A stretch of 56,296 nt of DNA from CAZFYZ01 sp964523735 (GCA_964523735.1 CAZFYZ010000009.1:1-56296), one strand, 5' to 3'; shown: positions 23,152-34,088, numbered from the stretch's first letter. A program made the numbers and translations. Notes: generated by a model from the sequence alone, not told the origin.

Positions 23152-26021
23152 GCACACTTCTCCAACCAGGCAAGCTAGTCTCGCTGCGCGGACGCGAATG
23201 GGTCGTTCTCCCGTCAGACGACCCGGATCTGCTCGTTGTTAAGCCACTGGGCGGCTCGGACGATGAGATCGCGGGTATTTACCTGCTGCTTAGGATCGAG
23301 ACCGACAAACCTGTGGATGCTCGCTTTGCACCGCCGGAGGCGAACGATCTCGGCGATATGAGCACGGCGCGTCTTCTCTACGATTCGGCTCGTCTAGCGT
23401 TTCGCAACGGCGCTGGGCCATTCCGCGCGCTCGCAAAGCTGTCGTTTCGGCCTCGTGCCTATCAGATCGTGCCATTGGTGATGGCGCTGCGCCAAGACAC
23501 TGTCCGATTGCTTATTGCGGATGATGTAGGCGTTGGCAAAACGATTGAAGCGCTGTTGATTGTGCGCGAGATGCTGGAGCGCCGGAAGATCAAACGGTTT
23601 GCCGTTGTATGCCTGCCGCACCTGTGCGAACAATGGCAGGAGGAGATCCGCTCGAAGCTCGATATAGAGGCGGTCATTATCCGCTCGAATACACAGGCCC
23701 GGCTGGATCGGCAGATTCAGGGCGACGCAAGTGTCTACGACTACTACCCATATCAGATTGTCAGCATCGACTTTATCAAGTCAGACGTGCGTCGGGATGT
23801 CTTCATCGAGCAGTGTCCCGAACTGGTAATTGTCGATGAGACGCACACCTGCGCGCGGCCCAGCGGGGCATCAGCAGCCCAGCAGCAGCGATACCACCTG
23901 GTCAGCAAGATCGCCGCGAAGCCGGGAAAGCACCTCGTTCTGCTGACGGCCACCCCGCACAGCGGCAAGGCCGAGGAATTCCAGTCCTTGCTTGGTCTTC
24001 TTAGACCAAAGTTCGAGGCACTGGACCTGCCATCTTCGACACAAGAGCAGCGCCGCGAACTTGCCCAGCACTTCGTCCAGCGCAAGCGCGCCGATGTGGA
24101 AAAGTGGATGGACGAGGATACGCCGTTCCCGAAGCGCGAAGCCTTCGAGTTGCCCTACGCACTTTCCAGCGACTACGCTGCGTTCTTCAACGACATCCTC
24201 GATTTCGCCCGAAAGCTGCTCGTTCACGATGGTTCTTCTCAGAGACAAAAGCGCGTGCATTACTGGACTGCGCTGGCGTTGCTGCGCGGAGTAATGTCGA
24301 GTCCGGATGCCGGAGTGAAGATGCTTAATACACGGCTGGACAAGTTGACGTTGGCTGGCAAGGATGGCGATAGCGCAATCGAGGACGATGTGGACATTGA
24401 CGCTGAGAACCCCGTGGGCGACCTCGATTATGGTTTCGAAGGCGATAACGCGCCGACGCAGGTCGTCGAGCACGGTGACTGGACTGATCACCAGCGGCGG
24501 CAATTGCGCCAATTTGCCGAGCGGCTCGGTTCTCTCGGCAACATGAAGGATGACCAGAAGCTCTATGCGGCTGCGATCGTGCTTGAAGACTGGATTGAGA
24601 ATGGTTTCAAGCCGGTCGTTTTCTGTCGATACATCGAGACAGCGAACTACATCGGCAAGCACCTTGAGCCAGCCCTCCGCAAGAGATTTCCCAAGATCGA
24701 TGTGTGCGTCATCACCAGTGAAGACCCAGATGACATTCGCAAGCAGCGCATCGCTGATATGGCGGGTGACAAACCGCGAGTGCTCGTCGCAACCGACTGC
24801 CTCAGTGAGGGAATCAACCTGCAGGAGCTCTTTACTGCTGTGCTGCACTATGACTTGCCGTGGAATCCAAATCGCCTGGAACAGCGCGAAGGCCGTGTCG
24901 ACCGCTTTGGCCAGAAAGCACCGGAAGTGAAGGCCTGCCTGCTTTACGGTGAGGACAATCCTATCGATGGTATCGTGCTTGACGTGCTGCTGCGCAAGGT
25001 GCGGGAGATCAAGAAGGCGACGGGGATAAATGTACCTTTCCCCGAAGACTCCCAGAGTGTAATCGACACCATCACACAGGCGCTACTCCTCAATCCCGAC
25101 CGGCGGATTGAGAAGAAGCGTAATGCCCAGCAGCAAGTTCTCTTTGATTTCAGTGATTTCAGCGAGGCTGCCACAGCCAAGGCGAACGTGACACGCAAGA
25201 TTGACGAAGCTGCCGAACGTGAAAAGGCATCTCGAAGTATCTTCGCGCAGAATGCGATCAAGGCGCAAGATATCGAAGAAGACTTGCGCACGGTGGATGA
25301 AGCTATTGGCAACGTGAAGTCGGTGGAAGAGTTCGTCACTTCGGCTCTCCAGAACCTTTTTGGTGTGCAGGTCACGAGGGAACGTGAAGGTTACGGGATC
25401 GTGATGGGTAACATGCCGCCTCAGCTCGTCGATCTATTGCCATCCGGCAGTGTCGTGAAGGTGAGCTTTGAGTCACCTACTCCCGAGGGCTACCACTACC
25501 TCGGACGCAACAACCGTTTTGTCGAGCAACTCTGCCAGATCGTAATGGCGAACACTCTTTCACGGATGGACAAGCGTGCCGCGCGTGCCGCAGTCATTCG
25601 CACACGCCAGGTAGCCAAGAAGACCACTCTGCTCCTTTTCCGCTGCCGCAACGTGATCGAGCAAGGCAAAGGAGGCCACCAGATCGTCGCCGAGGAAATG
25701 CTACTCTGGGGATGGCGTGGGACCCCGCAGGATAAGGAGTTCATCGAGCATTCCAAGGCGAAAGCGCTATTGACGTCCGCACGGGCTTCGAGTGATCTCT
25801 CACCTCAGGCTCGCGCCAGTTTTCTTGAGAATGAACTCACCCTGTTGGACTCACTGACAGAAGAGTTTGACCGGATAGCAGAACGTCAGTCGAAGCAACT
25901 CGTCGAGGCGCACGAACGCTTCAGTTCACTGATGGACAAGGAGCGATTCCAGGTCGTCTACCCTGTGCTGCCGATGGATTTCCTTGGCATCTACATTCTT
26001 CTTCCGGAGGTGGCGTCGTGA
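23148..26021 (+). CDS. SNF2-family helicase, DrmD-like
   Basis: The 957-residue protein starts at ATG 23148 inside the previous stop. It has a clear SNF2/RapA-type engine: Walker A DDVGVGKTIEALL (about 125-137), DETHTCARP (230-238), LLTATPHSG (about 264), and in the second lobe LVATDCLSEGINLQ (near 546) and QREGRVDRFGQ (near 580). The N-terminus has a small beta domain (LVSLRGREWVVLPSDDPDLL) as in DISARM DrmD and other RapA-like defence helicases. Family knowledge: DrmD occurs with an adenine methyltransferase and a YprA-like helicase in DISARM class 1, exactly the partners here. It probably tracks double-stranded DNA. Confidence 0.85.
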   Translation: MSTLLQPGKLVSLRGREWVVLPSDDPDLLVVKPLGGSDDEIAGIYLLLRIETDKPVDARFAPPEANDLGDMSTARLLYDSARLAFRNGAGPFRALAKLSFRPRAYQIVPLVMALRQDTVRLLIADDVGVGKTIEALLIVREMLERRKIKRFAVVCLPHLCEQWQEEIRSKLDIEAVIIRSNTQARLDRQIQGDASVYDYYPYQIVSIDFIKSDVRRDVFIEQCPELVIVDETHTCARPSGASAAQQQRYHLVSKIAAKPGKHLVLLTATPHSGKAEEFQSLLGLLRPKFEALDLPSSTQEQRRELAQHFVQRKRADVEKWMDEDTPFPKREAFELPYALSSDYAAFFNDILDFARKLLVHDGSSQRQKRVHYWTALALLRGVMSSPDAGVKMLNTRLDKLTLAGKDGDSAIEDDVDIDAENPVGDLDYGFEGDNAPTQVVEHGDWTDHQRRQLRQFAERLGSLGNMKDDQKLYAAAIVLEDWIENGFKPVVFCRYIETANYIGKHLEPALRKRFPKIDVCVITSEDPDDIRKQRIADMAGDKPRVLVATDCLSEGINLQELFTAVLHYDLPWNPNRLEQREGRVDRFGQKAPEVKACLLYGEDNPIDGIVLDVLLRKVREIKKATGINVPFPEDSQSVIDTITQALLLNPDRRIEKKRNAQQQVLFDFSDFSEAATAKANVTRKIDEAAEREKASRSIFAQNAIKAQDIEEDLRTVDEAIGNVKSVEEFVTSALQNLFGVQVTREREGYGIVMGNMPPQLVDLLPSGSVVKVSFESPTPEGYHYLGRNNRFVEQLCQIVMANTLSRMDKRAARAAVIRTRQVAKKTTLLLFRCRNVIEQGKGGHQIVAEEMLLWGWRGTPQDKEFIEHSKAKALLTSARASSDLSPQARASFLENELTLLDSLTEEFDRIAERQSKQLVEAHERFSSLMDKERFQVVYPVLPMDFLGIYILLPEVAS

Positions 26022-29000
26022 ACTATCCTAGCATACGTATAGAAGGCGCTATTCTCTCCCCGGATATTCTCGAACAGATCGAGGATGCGCCCGGCCAGCG
26101 ACCGGCCGATTTCAATCTGGATTCGACCGCCAAGGTCAAGGACGAAATCGCCAGAGCGTGGGCGGATGCGCAGGACTACTGGCGCATCTTCCAGCGCAAG
26201 CTCGAAACGCTGAAGCTCGATTCACCGGCTACCACAGAGACCCGCCAGCAGTGGATAGTGCCGCTGCTCGGATTACTCGGGTATCAGCTCGATTACCAGT
26301 CTCGCGGAGCGGAGCTTAATGGCAAGGTCTACAGCATCTCGCACCGCGCCGCAAACCGTGCTAAGACTCCTGTACAGATTATCGGCTATCGTGAACCCGC
26401 AGGCCTTGACCGGAAACCCGAACGTGCTCGTATGTCGGCTCATGCTATAGTGCAGGAGTATTTGAACCTCACCGATCAGCTCTACGGTATAGTCACGGAC
26501 GGCCGCATCCTACGATTGCTGCGCGACAGTTCTCGTCTGATTAAGCTCAGTTACCTTGAGTTCGATCTTGATAGAATCTTTACCGATGGCTTGTTTGCCG
26601 ATTTCGCTATTCTCTATCGGTTGCTGCACGCCACACGACTGCCGATCACGAGCGACGCTGCAGCCGAGAGTCTGATCGAGCGCTATCACCAGGATTCACT
26701 CGACTCTGGCGCACGCATCCGCGATGGTCTGAGCCGCGCTGTCGAGCGGGCGATTCTAGATTTCGGCAATGGCTTTCTGGCTCATACTGCGAATGACGGG
26801 CTGCGGAACGCTGTTGCTCACGGTGAACTGACGCCTGAGGGCTTCTACAAGAACCTGCTTCGGCTCATCTATCGCCTGCTGTTCTTGATGGTGATCGAGG
26901 AGCGCGACCTGGTATTTCCGCAAGAGGCCGCTAACGCCCAGCGCGAGATATATCGCCGCTACTACAGCGTGCAGCGGTTGCGCCAGCTCTCCGAGAAGCG
27001 ATATCTCGCCGATCACCGCCGCCATGACCTCTGGCTTGCCCTCACGGCCACTTTTCGTTTGTTCGAGGCATACGGTCCTGGAGAGAAGCTCGGGATCGCG
27101 CCGCTGGCTGGCGACCTATTCGGACGCGATGCTATCGGGCAGTTGACTGAGTGCACACTGGGTAATGATGTCCTTCTCGGATGCCTGAAGTCGCTCAGCC
27201 TGTATGAGCATCCGGACAACCACCAACTTATCCATGTGAACTATGGCGCGCTGAACGTTGAAGAGTTCGGTTCGGTCTACGAAGGGCTGCTGGAATACGA
27301 GCCAGTCTTCACGACCGATGGCAGCCATGTCGAGTTCGGGTTCAGGCAGGGCGAGGAGCGTGCGGCGACAGGCTCCCACTATACGCCGGACGAGCTTGTC
27401 CAGCCGCTTATCAAACACTCTCTCGATTACCTGATCGCTGACAGATTGAATGAACCTGATCCAGAGAATGCGCTCCTTGGCTTGCGTGTCGCGGACATAG
27501 CGTGCGGCTCGGGGCACATTCTGCTGGCAGCAGCACGGCGGATAGCTACCGAGCTCGCCATCGTGCGGACCGGAGAAGAGCAGCCATCGCCGTCAGCCTA
27601 TCGAGTGGCTCTGCGCGATGTAATCTGTGAATGCATATATGGAGTCGATCTCAACCCGCTCGCAGTCGAGTTATGCAAGGTCGCCCTGTGGTTGGAAGCA
27701 CACAATCCCGGTCAGCCGCTCAACTTCCTCGATCACCATATCAAGTGCGGCAACTCGATAGTAGGCTTTACTAAGCGCGAGGATCTGGACAAGGGCGTGC
27801 CCGACGAGGCGTTCGTCACTATGCCTGGGGATGATAAAGAGACTGTGGCCGCTCTGCGGAAACGGAACAAGGAAGAGCGCAAACAGAAACTTCAGATGGC
27901 TCTTGAGCTTTCGCCCGCTATTCGCGAGCACCTCGACGCGATACTAGCTCAATGGCATACGCTCTCCGCTTTGCCGGAACGCACGCCTGCTGAGATAGAA
28001 GAGAAGAAGACCCGCTTCGTCACGTTCGCGCAAAGCCAAGATGCGTGGCTGTTGAACCAGATTTCCGCGATCCCCATTGCCCAGTTCTATATTCCTAAGA
28101 CCCCGGAACACAACCATGAGATCATCACCAACGCCCAGTTCCGTAGATATTGGAAAGACGCGCTGACGCCAACGGGCCAAGCGACCGCGACAGCGTGGGC
28201 AACGGCCGAGCAGAAGCGTTTCTTTCACTGGTTCCTTGAGTTCCCGGAGATCATGGCGCAAGGCGGGTTTGATTGTATTCTTGGGAATCCGCCGTACTTG
28301 GGTACGAAAAACCTCAGCGGAACTTACGGCTACTCATTCTGCAACTATGTAAGGTGGGAATACGCACCTGCTGGTCTCTCCGATCTGGTTGCCTATTTTG
28401 TGCGCCGAATTTTCAGTCTTCTGAAACCGAAAGGCTTTTTCGCGTTCATCACCACCAACTCAATCACGGACGGCGATGTACGCCGAGATAGTCTAGAGCA
28501 GGTAATCGCTCACGGCGGCGAGATAAACATGGCAGTCCGTGGCATCAAGTGGCCGGGGAGAGCGAATCTTGTCGTATCGCTAGTCGCGTTGCACAAGGGC
28601 AAGTGGAACGGGAGGTGCGTGCTCGATGGCCGAGAGGTACCGACGATCAACGCGTTTTTCGAGGACAGCAAGGAGGTGGGCGCACCCGCCGACTTGTCGG
28701 CGAACGCAGCAAGAGTGTTTCAAGGATCGATCTTCCTAGGTGATGGATTCTTGCTCACGCACGATCAAGCTGATAGACTAAGAGGTGCGGAGCCGAGGAA
28801 TGCAGAAGTGGTCTTTCCCGTGCTTAACGGGCAGGACGTCAATAGTGAGCCTGATCAGTTTCCGCAGAGATCGATCATCAACTTCCACGACTGGAGTCTG
28901 GAGCAGGCTGCCGCTTACCCGGGGCCGTTTGAGATTGTTGAACGACTCGTTAAACCGTTTCGCGCGACACAGAACCGTGCACGAAACCGTGATTTCTGGT

Positions 29001-29779
29001 GGATATATGCCGAGCACCGACCCGGCATGATGGCGGCCATCCAACCACTCTCTCGCTGCTTCGTTGCTGTCTGGGTCAGTAAGTACCTGAACTTCTCCAC
29101 CCAACCGACAAGCATTGTCTTTACCAATTCCCTATATGTCTTCGCCACCGACCGCTGGGACCTCTATGCCGTCGTCCAGTCGACCCTACACGAGGTATGG
29201 GCACGCAAGTACAGCGGAGCACTGGAGACACGGCTGCGCTACTCGCCAACGGACTGCTTCGACACATTCGCCTTTCCAGAGGGCCTTTGGCAAACCGCAG
29301 ATCTCGCCCTAGCGACAATCGGTGAGCGCTACCACGAGCACCGCAAGGCACTGATGCTCTCACTCTGGCTTGGACTCACCGATATCTATAACCTTTTCCA
29401 TACCCGCGAGCTCTCGCCCGCAAAGGTAGCCGAAGTAAGCAAGAAGCCCGAGTACGAAGTCGAGCGCGGCTACGAAGGGCTGCTCGAACTGCGCCGATTG
29501 CACGTGGAACTCGACACGGCCATCCGCGACGCCTACGGCTGGCATGACCTCGACCTCGGCCACGACTTCCACGAGGTAGAGACGCTGCCCGAAAACGACC
29601 GCGTCCGCTACACAATCAGCCCCGCCGCTCGCAAGGAAGTGCTCAAACGCCTCCTCGCCCTCAACCACGCCCGTGCTGCGGAAGAGGCGGTGTCTATGCC
29701 GACGAAACCTAAGCGCGGCAAGAAGAAGACCAGTGACAACGGGACCGACACCGCCGATCTGTTCTCCGAGGAGTCCTGA
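26018..29779 (+). CDS. Large DNA adenine methyltransferase, DrmMI/PglX/Eco57I-like
   Basis: The 1253-residue protein starts at GTG 26018 over the SNF2 stop. The catalytic core has motif I VADIACGSGHILLAAARR (about 491-508, the 'D-x-A-C-G-S-G' loop) and motif IV ILGNPPYLG (about 755-763), i.e. an N6-adenine NPPY enzyme. An N-terminal ~450 residues includes WIVPLLGLLGYQL and YGIVTDGRILRLLRD, also seen in PglX/DrmMI-type proteins, and a C-terminal target-recognition-like region ends in a Lys-rich tail. I see no obvious nuclease motif at the N-terminus. In DISARM the methylase marks host DNA as self, and the same role is inferred here. Confidence 0.85.
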   Translation: MNYPSIRIEGAILSPDILEQIEDAPGQRPADFNLDSTAKVKDEIARAWADAQDYWRIFQRKLETLKLDSPATTETRQQWIVPLLGLLGYQLDYQSRGAELNGKVYSISHRAANRAKTPVQIIGYREPAGLDRKPERARMSAHAIVQEYLNLTDQLYGIVTDGRILRLLRDSSRLIKLSYLEFDLDRIFTDGLFADFAILYRLLHATRLPITSDAAAESLIERYHQDSLDSGARIRDGLSRAVERAILDFGNGFLAHTANDGLRNAVAHGELTPEGFYKNLLRLIYRLLFLMVIEERDLVFPQEAANAQREIYRRYYSVQRLRQLSEKRYLADHRRHDLWLALTATFRLFEAYGPGEKLGIAPLAGDLFGRDAIGQLTECTLGNDVLLGCLKSLSLYEHPDNHQLIHVNYGALNVEEFGSVYEGLLEYEPVFTTDGSHVEFGFRQGEERAATGSHYTPDELVQPLIKHSLDYLIADRLNEPDPENALLGLRVADIACGSGHILLAAARRIATELAIVRTGEEQPSPSAYRVALRDVICECIYGVDLNPLAVELCKVALWLEAHNPGQPLNFLDHHIKCGNSIVGFTKREDLDKGVPDEAFVTMPGDDKETVAALRKRNKEERKQKLQMALELSPAIREHLDAILAQWHTLSALPERTPAEIEEKKTRFVTFAQSQDAWLLNQISAIPIAQFYIPKTPEHNHEIITNAQFRRYWKDALTPTGQATATAWATAEQKRFFHWFLEFPEIMAQGGFDCILGNPPYLGTKNLSGTYGYSFCNYVRWEYAPAGLSDLVAYFVRRIFSLLKPKGFFAFITTNSITDGDVRRDSLEQVIAHGGEINMAVRGIKWPGRANLVVSLVALHKGKWNGRCVLDGREVPTINAFFEDSKEVGAPADLSANAARVFQGSIFLGDGFLLTHDQADRLRGAEPRNAEVVFPVLNGQDVNSEPDQFPQRSIINFHDWSLEQAAAYPGPFEIVERLVKPFRATQNRARNRDFWWIYAEHRPGMMAAIQPLSRCFVAVWVSKYLNFSTQPTSIVFTNSLYVFATDRWDLYAVVQSTLHEVWARKYSGALETRLRYSPTDCFDTFAFPEGLWQTADLALATIGERYHEHRKALMLSLWLGLTDIYNLFHTRELSPAKVAEVSKKPEYEVERGYEGLLELRRLHVELDTAIRDAYGWHDLDLGHDFHEVETLPENDRVRYTISPAARKEVLKRLLALNHARAAEEAVSMPTKPKRGKKKTSDNGTDTADLFSEES

Positions 29780-29781
29780 CT

Positions 29782-32700
29782 ATGGCTAATGACGAAGTTT
29801 GTACCAATGGTGACTCACCGTATGGCCAATCCGAGATCAGAGTGAAACTGCTGTCGGATGTTCCGGCCAAGGAGGACAAGTTCGGCCCACACCAGCGCCT
29901 GGCTACAGCCATTGCACACCTGGTAACGACCGAGGACGGCGGCAAGTGCATTGGTCTAGAGGGCGGATGGGGCTCAGGCAAGTCCACCGTAATACAGCTA
30001 CTTCGCCGCGAGCTGGATCCTGAGGATGGCATTGATGACAGTTCCACAAGTTCGTTGGTGGTCATCTTCGACGCCTGGGCTCACCAGGGAGATCCACTCA
30101 GGCGGACATTCTTGGAAAAGCTGATTGACCGAGTCGTGGCCAAATGGCTTCCCGGGCGGAGCGAGCATTGGGGCAACAAGAAGCAGGAGCTTGGGAAACA
30201 GAAGACCGTAGCCAACATCCACACGGACCCGAATCTAGATCGCTGGAGCAAATCGTTCATCGTTTCGGTCTTCTTGGTTCCACTCGGGTTGGCGCTGCTA
30301 TCGTCGGCACTGAAAGAAGATGTTGTGATCTGGTGGCAAGCTTCGAGCATCAACTGGAAGGTTACATTCGAATATCTGCTAGGTTCACTTCTCACCGTTG
30401 GGCCGCTAGGCGTCTTGTTGTGGTCTCGGGTCGTTCCATGCTTTGGTAAGAGCCCTGACATGAGCCGTCTTTGGGCACTGTTTGCAAGTAAGATAGTCAC
30501 TGATGTCCGCAACGAGACCATCCAGACGCCGGAGCCCACATCCATCGAGTTCGAGAAGACGTTTGGTGAACTCATGGCTGAGGCCCTATGCAGCAGTCCG
30601 GTCGAAACCTCTTCAGACGAGCCAATACCAGGAACAGAGAATAAGAAGAGAAGGGTGTTGCTGGTTCTGGACAACCTTGACCGCGTGCAACCTGAAGACG
30701 CACTGACAGTGTGGTCGACGATGCAGACTTTCTTGCAGGCCAGCGAACACGAGCGCCCGCCGTGGTTCGACAGAGTTTGGGTTCTTGTGCCCTATGACCC
30801 TGATGGCATAGAGTGCCTATGGGATGATCAAGATTACAAGAACGAAGAAGCCAAGGCGGATGCCGAAACAGACGCCGAAGATGATGAAGCGGTTGTTCAC
30901 GACGTTCAGCCGACCACAGTCACATCGTCGTTCCTAGACAAGAGCTTTCAGGTTCGGTTCGAGGTTCCTCCGCCGATGATCTCCGGATGGCGAGGCTATC
31001 TGCTGGATCGTTTGAGAGACGCTCTCTCTGGCTGTACTGATTCCGATCTTCATATGGTGGTTAACATCTACGCAATGTCACGACAGGCCGATGCTCCACC
31101 GACGCCAAGACAGCTCAAGCTATTTGTCAATCAGATGGGAGTAGTCCTGCGCCAGTGGGGCAGTCTGTTCCCACTTGCCCAAGTGGCGTACTACGTTATG
31201 CTACGGCACTGTGGTCGTTGCGTGAGAGTCACGGACTTGGTGGCGAAGCTGCAGTCGGGCAATATCCCTGAACCAAGATTTCGCCGATTGCTGGGCAGGG
31301 ATTCCCAAGAGAACCTTGCAGCTATGGTGTTCAACGTAGAACCGAAGCAAGCGATAGAGCTTCTCTTGAAGGACAAGCTGGTGGATGCACTTGAGGCAGC
31401 GGACGGAGAGGCGTTGGCGCAGCTTGCATCGGTCCACACCGGATTCTGGGATGTGTTGACATCAATTCAGCTTTGCGATTGGATCAGTGGCGATGTGCTC
31501 AAACTAGCCAGCGCTGCTCACTGCCTTCACCATAGCGGACTGGTACGGGATGAGCGCAACGCGCAAGCGGAATTGCTGGTAAGAGAACTCAGTGATGCCG
31601 TCACGACGGTCTCGAGCCTAACCCCTTTGGAGGAGGGCACTGCAGAAGGGGCTGCCTGCTTGATTCGCATGGTGCCGGACTCGACGCTGGCCGTAAAGCT
31701 TCTTTCTCTTATTTCCAAGTCTGTCCCAGCAAATCAAGAGATCGGCGCGTTTGACAGTCATCCCGATATCGCACGCACGTGGGTAACGTCACTGCTCGAA
31801 ATTCTGCAAACCATAGACTCTATGGGCGTGAAGGATGCCTGGGACAAAGGTGTGCAAGTTCCCGGCGAGTCAAAGTCGTTCATCAACGCTTGTAATGCAT
31901 TGGTTGCCCTTGACCCTGACGGCCACTATTGGCCACTGCTACGTACCGATTCGCCCGTCGCGGACATTGTTACCGCAATGGCGCAACCGCCTGAGGGGGC
32001 CACCACGACGGATACTGCTGCCAATCTTGCGACCGTCCGGGTTATGAAGGCATGTTCAATGCAGCCGCCCTGGGAGTCAATTGCCAAGACAGCGGTGGAC
32101 ACTATCGTCGGTGCACAGAGCATTGCTCCCGACGAGATCGAAGACGCATTCGACACGCTCTGGGAGATGAAGGGCATATCAGATACAGGCGAGACCGCGC
32201 TCAAGCAGGTGGCCAACCAAGGGTACGCGTTGCATCATCTACATTCTGTAGGGCCCAATGCGGAGGCGGATCTTAAGGCTAGCCTGGCGCTTGCGTATCT
32301 GCTTTATAGCGATGACAGAGTTACGAGGCCCTCGACACCTCCAGGAGCAGCGGCAGGTTTCGATGAGCTGAACACGCTTATCAAACAGCCGGAGGATTCC
32401 TTCGCAGATGCAATCAGCAAGCGAATCTCTCGAACATCCAGTCTGCGAACGCTCTTTGGTGTGGCTCGCAACGATGGCGCAGTTCTTCCGCTGGCTATGA
32501 AGTGTGTCAACCTGATCGCGCAGGCCGACTCCGATATGGCCCACGTATCTCCTGCCTTTGTCATGTCCGAATGGGACCTACTACAGTCCGCAATGAACCA
32601 GGCTGATCTGAACTCTCTTCTGAAGCTGCTGGTTGACCGGCCCGGCTTCCTCGACGGTATTATGGAGTCGACGTTTGGCACTCAACTGGCCAGTCTGTAT

Positions 32701-33342
32701 ACGATGATTGTGCGCATCCTCAAGAAAGCTCCGAGCTTCGATTCCTGGTGCCTCAAGGGACTACAGTCGCTCGATGAGAACCAATGGTATGCGGAGATCA
32801 GCGGCGAGGGCGCTTGCTTGGATCTTGTCATTGCTTTGACTGCAAAAGACCCGACGCCAGGACTAGACGGCGCGTATGGTTCTGCAATGGCACAGCACGC
32901 GAGAAGCATCATGTCCGATGGGGTAAGCGTGCAGAGACTATCAAAGTCGTGGCCCGTTCTGATTGGCTATACGCGAGATGAATCTCGAAAGTCTCTCGCT
33001 GTCAACATCCGCAATGCAGCCATGGATGTTGATGGCCAGCTCTCAGACCAGTTTCTCGACATATACGGTGATGAGCTTATAGGTTCCAGAGTGCTGGGCG
33101 AGAATGGCGATGTTCTGGATAGGCTCCTAATCCCCGTAGCTTTCACAAAGCCTAGGGTGCGCCGCATCAACTGGCTCACGAAGCTGTTCGAGCAGAATCC
33201 AGGTATTCTGGCTGCATACGATTCCCAACAAGCCGCCGACTTCCGCACGACGGTTCGATTGCAGGCCAAGAGTGCTACGCGCAAAGCCCTGCGAAAGCAC
33301 TATCAGGAACTGTACGACACACTGGATGGAAAGCAGTCATGA
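29782..33342 (+). CDS. Membrane-anchored KAP-family P-loop NTPase
   Basis: The 1186-residue protein starts two bases after the methyltransferase stop. Residues 59-70 (LEGGWGSGKSTV) are the KAP Walker A, LVVIFDAWAHQGD (92-104) the typical 'F-N/D-A-W' motif, and RVLLVLDNLDRV (291-302) Walker B. Two hydrophobic segments (about 158-176 and 196-214) between them are the membrane insertion that defines KAP NTPases. The remaining ~800 residues are helical and repeat-like, probably a scaffold or sensor. KAP NTPases recur in prokaryotic conflict systems. Position suggests it bridges the methylase/helicase module and the ubiquitin-like module, as inference. Confidence 0.82.
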   Translation: MANDEVCTNGDSPYGQSEIRVKLLSDVPAKEDKFGPHQRLATAIAHLVTTEDGGKCIGLEGGWGSGKSTVIQLLRRELDPEDGIDDSSTSSLVVIFDAWAHQGDPLRRTFLEKLIDRVVAKWLPGRSEHWGNKKQELGKQKTVANIHTDPNLDRWSKSFIVSVFLVPLGLALLSSALKEDVVIWWQASSINWKVTFEYLLGSLLTVGPLGVLLWSRVVPCFGKSPDMSRLWALFASKIVTDVRNETIQTPEPTSIEFEKTFGELMAEALCSSPVETSSDEPIPGTENKKRRVLLVLDNLDRVQPEDALTVWSTMQTFLQASEHERPPWFDRVWVLVPYDPDGIECLWDDQDYKNEEAKADAETDAEDDEAVVHDVQPTTVTSSFLDKSFQVRFEVPPPMISGWRGYLLDRLRDALSGCTDSDLHMVVNIYAMSRQADAPPTPRQLKLFVNQMGVVLRQWGSLFPLAQVAYYVMLRHCGRCVRVTDLVAKLQSGNIPEPRFRRLLGRDSQENLAAMVFNVEPKQAIELLLKDKLVDALEAADGEALAQLASVHTGFWDVLTSIQLCDWISGDVLKLASAAHCLHHSGLVRDERNAQAELLVRELSDAVTTVSSLTPLEEGTAEGAACLIRMVPDSTLAVKLLSLISKSVPANQEIGAFDSHPDIARTWVTSLLEILQTIDSMGVKDAWDKGVQVPGESKSFINACNALVALDPDGHYWPLLRTDSPVADIVTAMAQPPEGATTTDTAANLATVRVMKACSMQPPWESIAKTAVDTIVGAQSIAPDEIEDAFDTLWEMKGISDTGETALKQVANQGYALHHLHSVGPNAEADLKASLALAYLLYSDDRVTRPSTPPGAAAGFDELNTLIKQPEDSFADAISKRISRTSSLRTLFGVARNDGAVLPLAMKCVNLIAQADSDMAHVSPAFVMSEWDLLQSAMNQADLNSLLKLLVDRPGFLDGIMESTFGTQLASLYTMIVRILKKAPSFDSWCLKGLQSLDENQWYAEISGEGACLDLVIALTAKDPTPGLDGAYGSAMAQHARSIMSDGVSVQRLSKSWPVLIGYTRDESRKSLAVNIRNAAMDVDGQLSDQFLDIYGDELIGSRVLGENGDVLDRLLIPVAFTKPRVRRINWLTKLFEQNPGILAAYDSQQAADFRTTVRLQAKSATRKALRKHYQELYDTLDGKQS

Positions 33343-33374
33343 AGTGATGGCTATGGGAGGAACCGAAAAAGCCT

Positions 33375-34088
33375 ATGCAAAGTAAATTCGACATCTATGA
33401 CATCCTTGGCATACTGATTCCGGGCACATTGCTTGCCTGTCTCATTTCTCAACTCTTTCCAGCAGTTGTGAGCCACTGCGGTGCTGTCAAATACCCAGAT
33501 GGGTTTGCAGTCATAGCGCTGATCGCGCTTTCGATCTTCGTGGGTCACGTGATTCAAGCCATTGCTAGCATTCTTGAGCCCTTACTTCACATTTCGTGGG
33601 GGGGGCGACCGTCAGATCGCGCCTTGTCGAAGGGGCTGGGCGACAGATACCTACCCGGGAATACGGCATCCCGCATTAGAGAGAAGCTGGAGTCAGTGCT
33701 AGGTAAGTCTGCGGGTACTCGCTCACTCTACCTGTACGCAGTCCAGCGAGCTGAAGGTGTTGGGCGCGTTGGCAAGTTCAACAGTCTCTATGCCTACCAT
33801 CGAGCGGTGCTGACGGCACTCATTCTCGGCCTAGTGACGTTGTCCACAGCATATTGCTGGGGCTGTGCTGCTGACTGGCCGAGATTGGCAAAAGGTTTGG
33901 TATTCGTGGGGGCGTTGCTGATCATAGTGATTCTTTGGTACCGGTCAAAGCAGCGAGCATTCTACTATGTGCGCGAGGTATTGCTGACTGCTGAGCACGT
34001 CCTTGAAGGCAAGCAATCTGCGCAGTCTCATACTGATGCGAGTGAAACGGATTCCATTAATACTCAAAGTGAGGAGAACGATGACTAG
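33375..34088 (+). CDS. Four-helix membrane protein paired with the KAP NTPase
   Basis: The 237-residue product starts at ATG 33375 and begins FDIYDILGILIPGTLLACLI. Four hydrophobic segments are seen: about 10-32, 45-67, 139-160 and 170-190. Between the second and third lies a ~70-residue cytoplasmic loop with charged residues (REKLESVLGKSAGTR), and the C-terminal ~45 residues are acidic and hydrophilic. 'F-D-I-Y-D-I/L-L-G' N-termini occur in small membrane proteins of several defence loci. It may be a membrane effector or an anchor for the KAP protein. The stop lies 8 bases inside the next gene. Confidence 0.6.
   Translation: MQSKFDIYDILGILIPGTLLACLISQLFPAVVSHCGAVKYPDGFAVIALIALSIFVGHVIQAIASILEPLLHISWGGRPSDRALSKGLGDRYLPGNTASRIREKLESVLGKSAGTRSLYLYAVQRAEGVGRVGKFNSLYAYHRAVLTALILGLVTLSTAYCWGCAADWPRLAKGLVFVGALLIIVILWYRSKQRAFYYVREVLLTAEHVLEGKQSAQSHTDASETDSINTQSEENDD

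Noticed and set aside
23871..24848. 325-residue minus-strand frame
   Set aside because: Antisense to the SNF2 helicase core, including its conserved motifs.
17980..29779. BREX or plain type I/II restriction system
   Set aside because: A PglX-like methylase is present, but BrxC/PglZ/BrxL are absent, and the YprA-like plus SNF2 helicase pair fits DISARM-related systems better.
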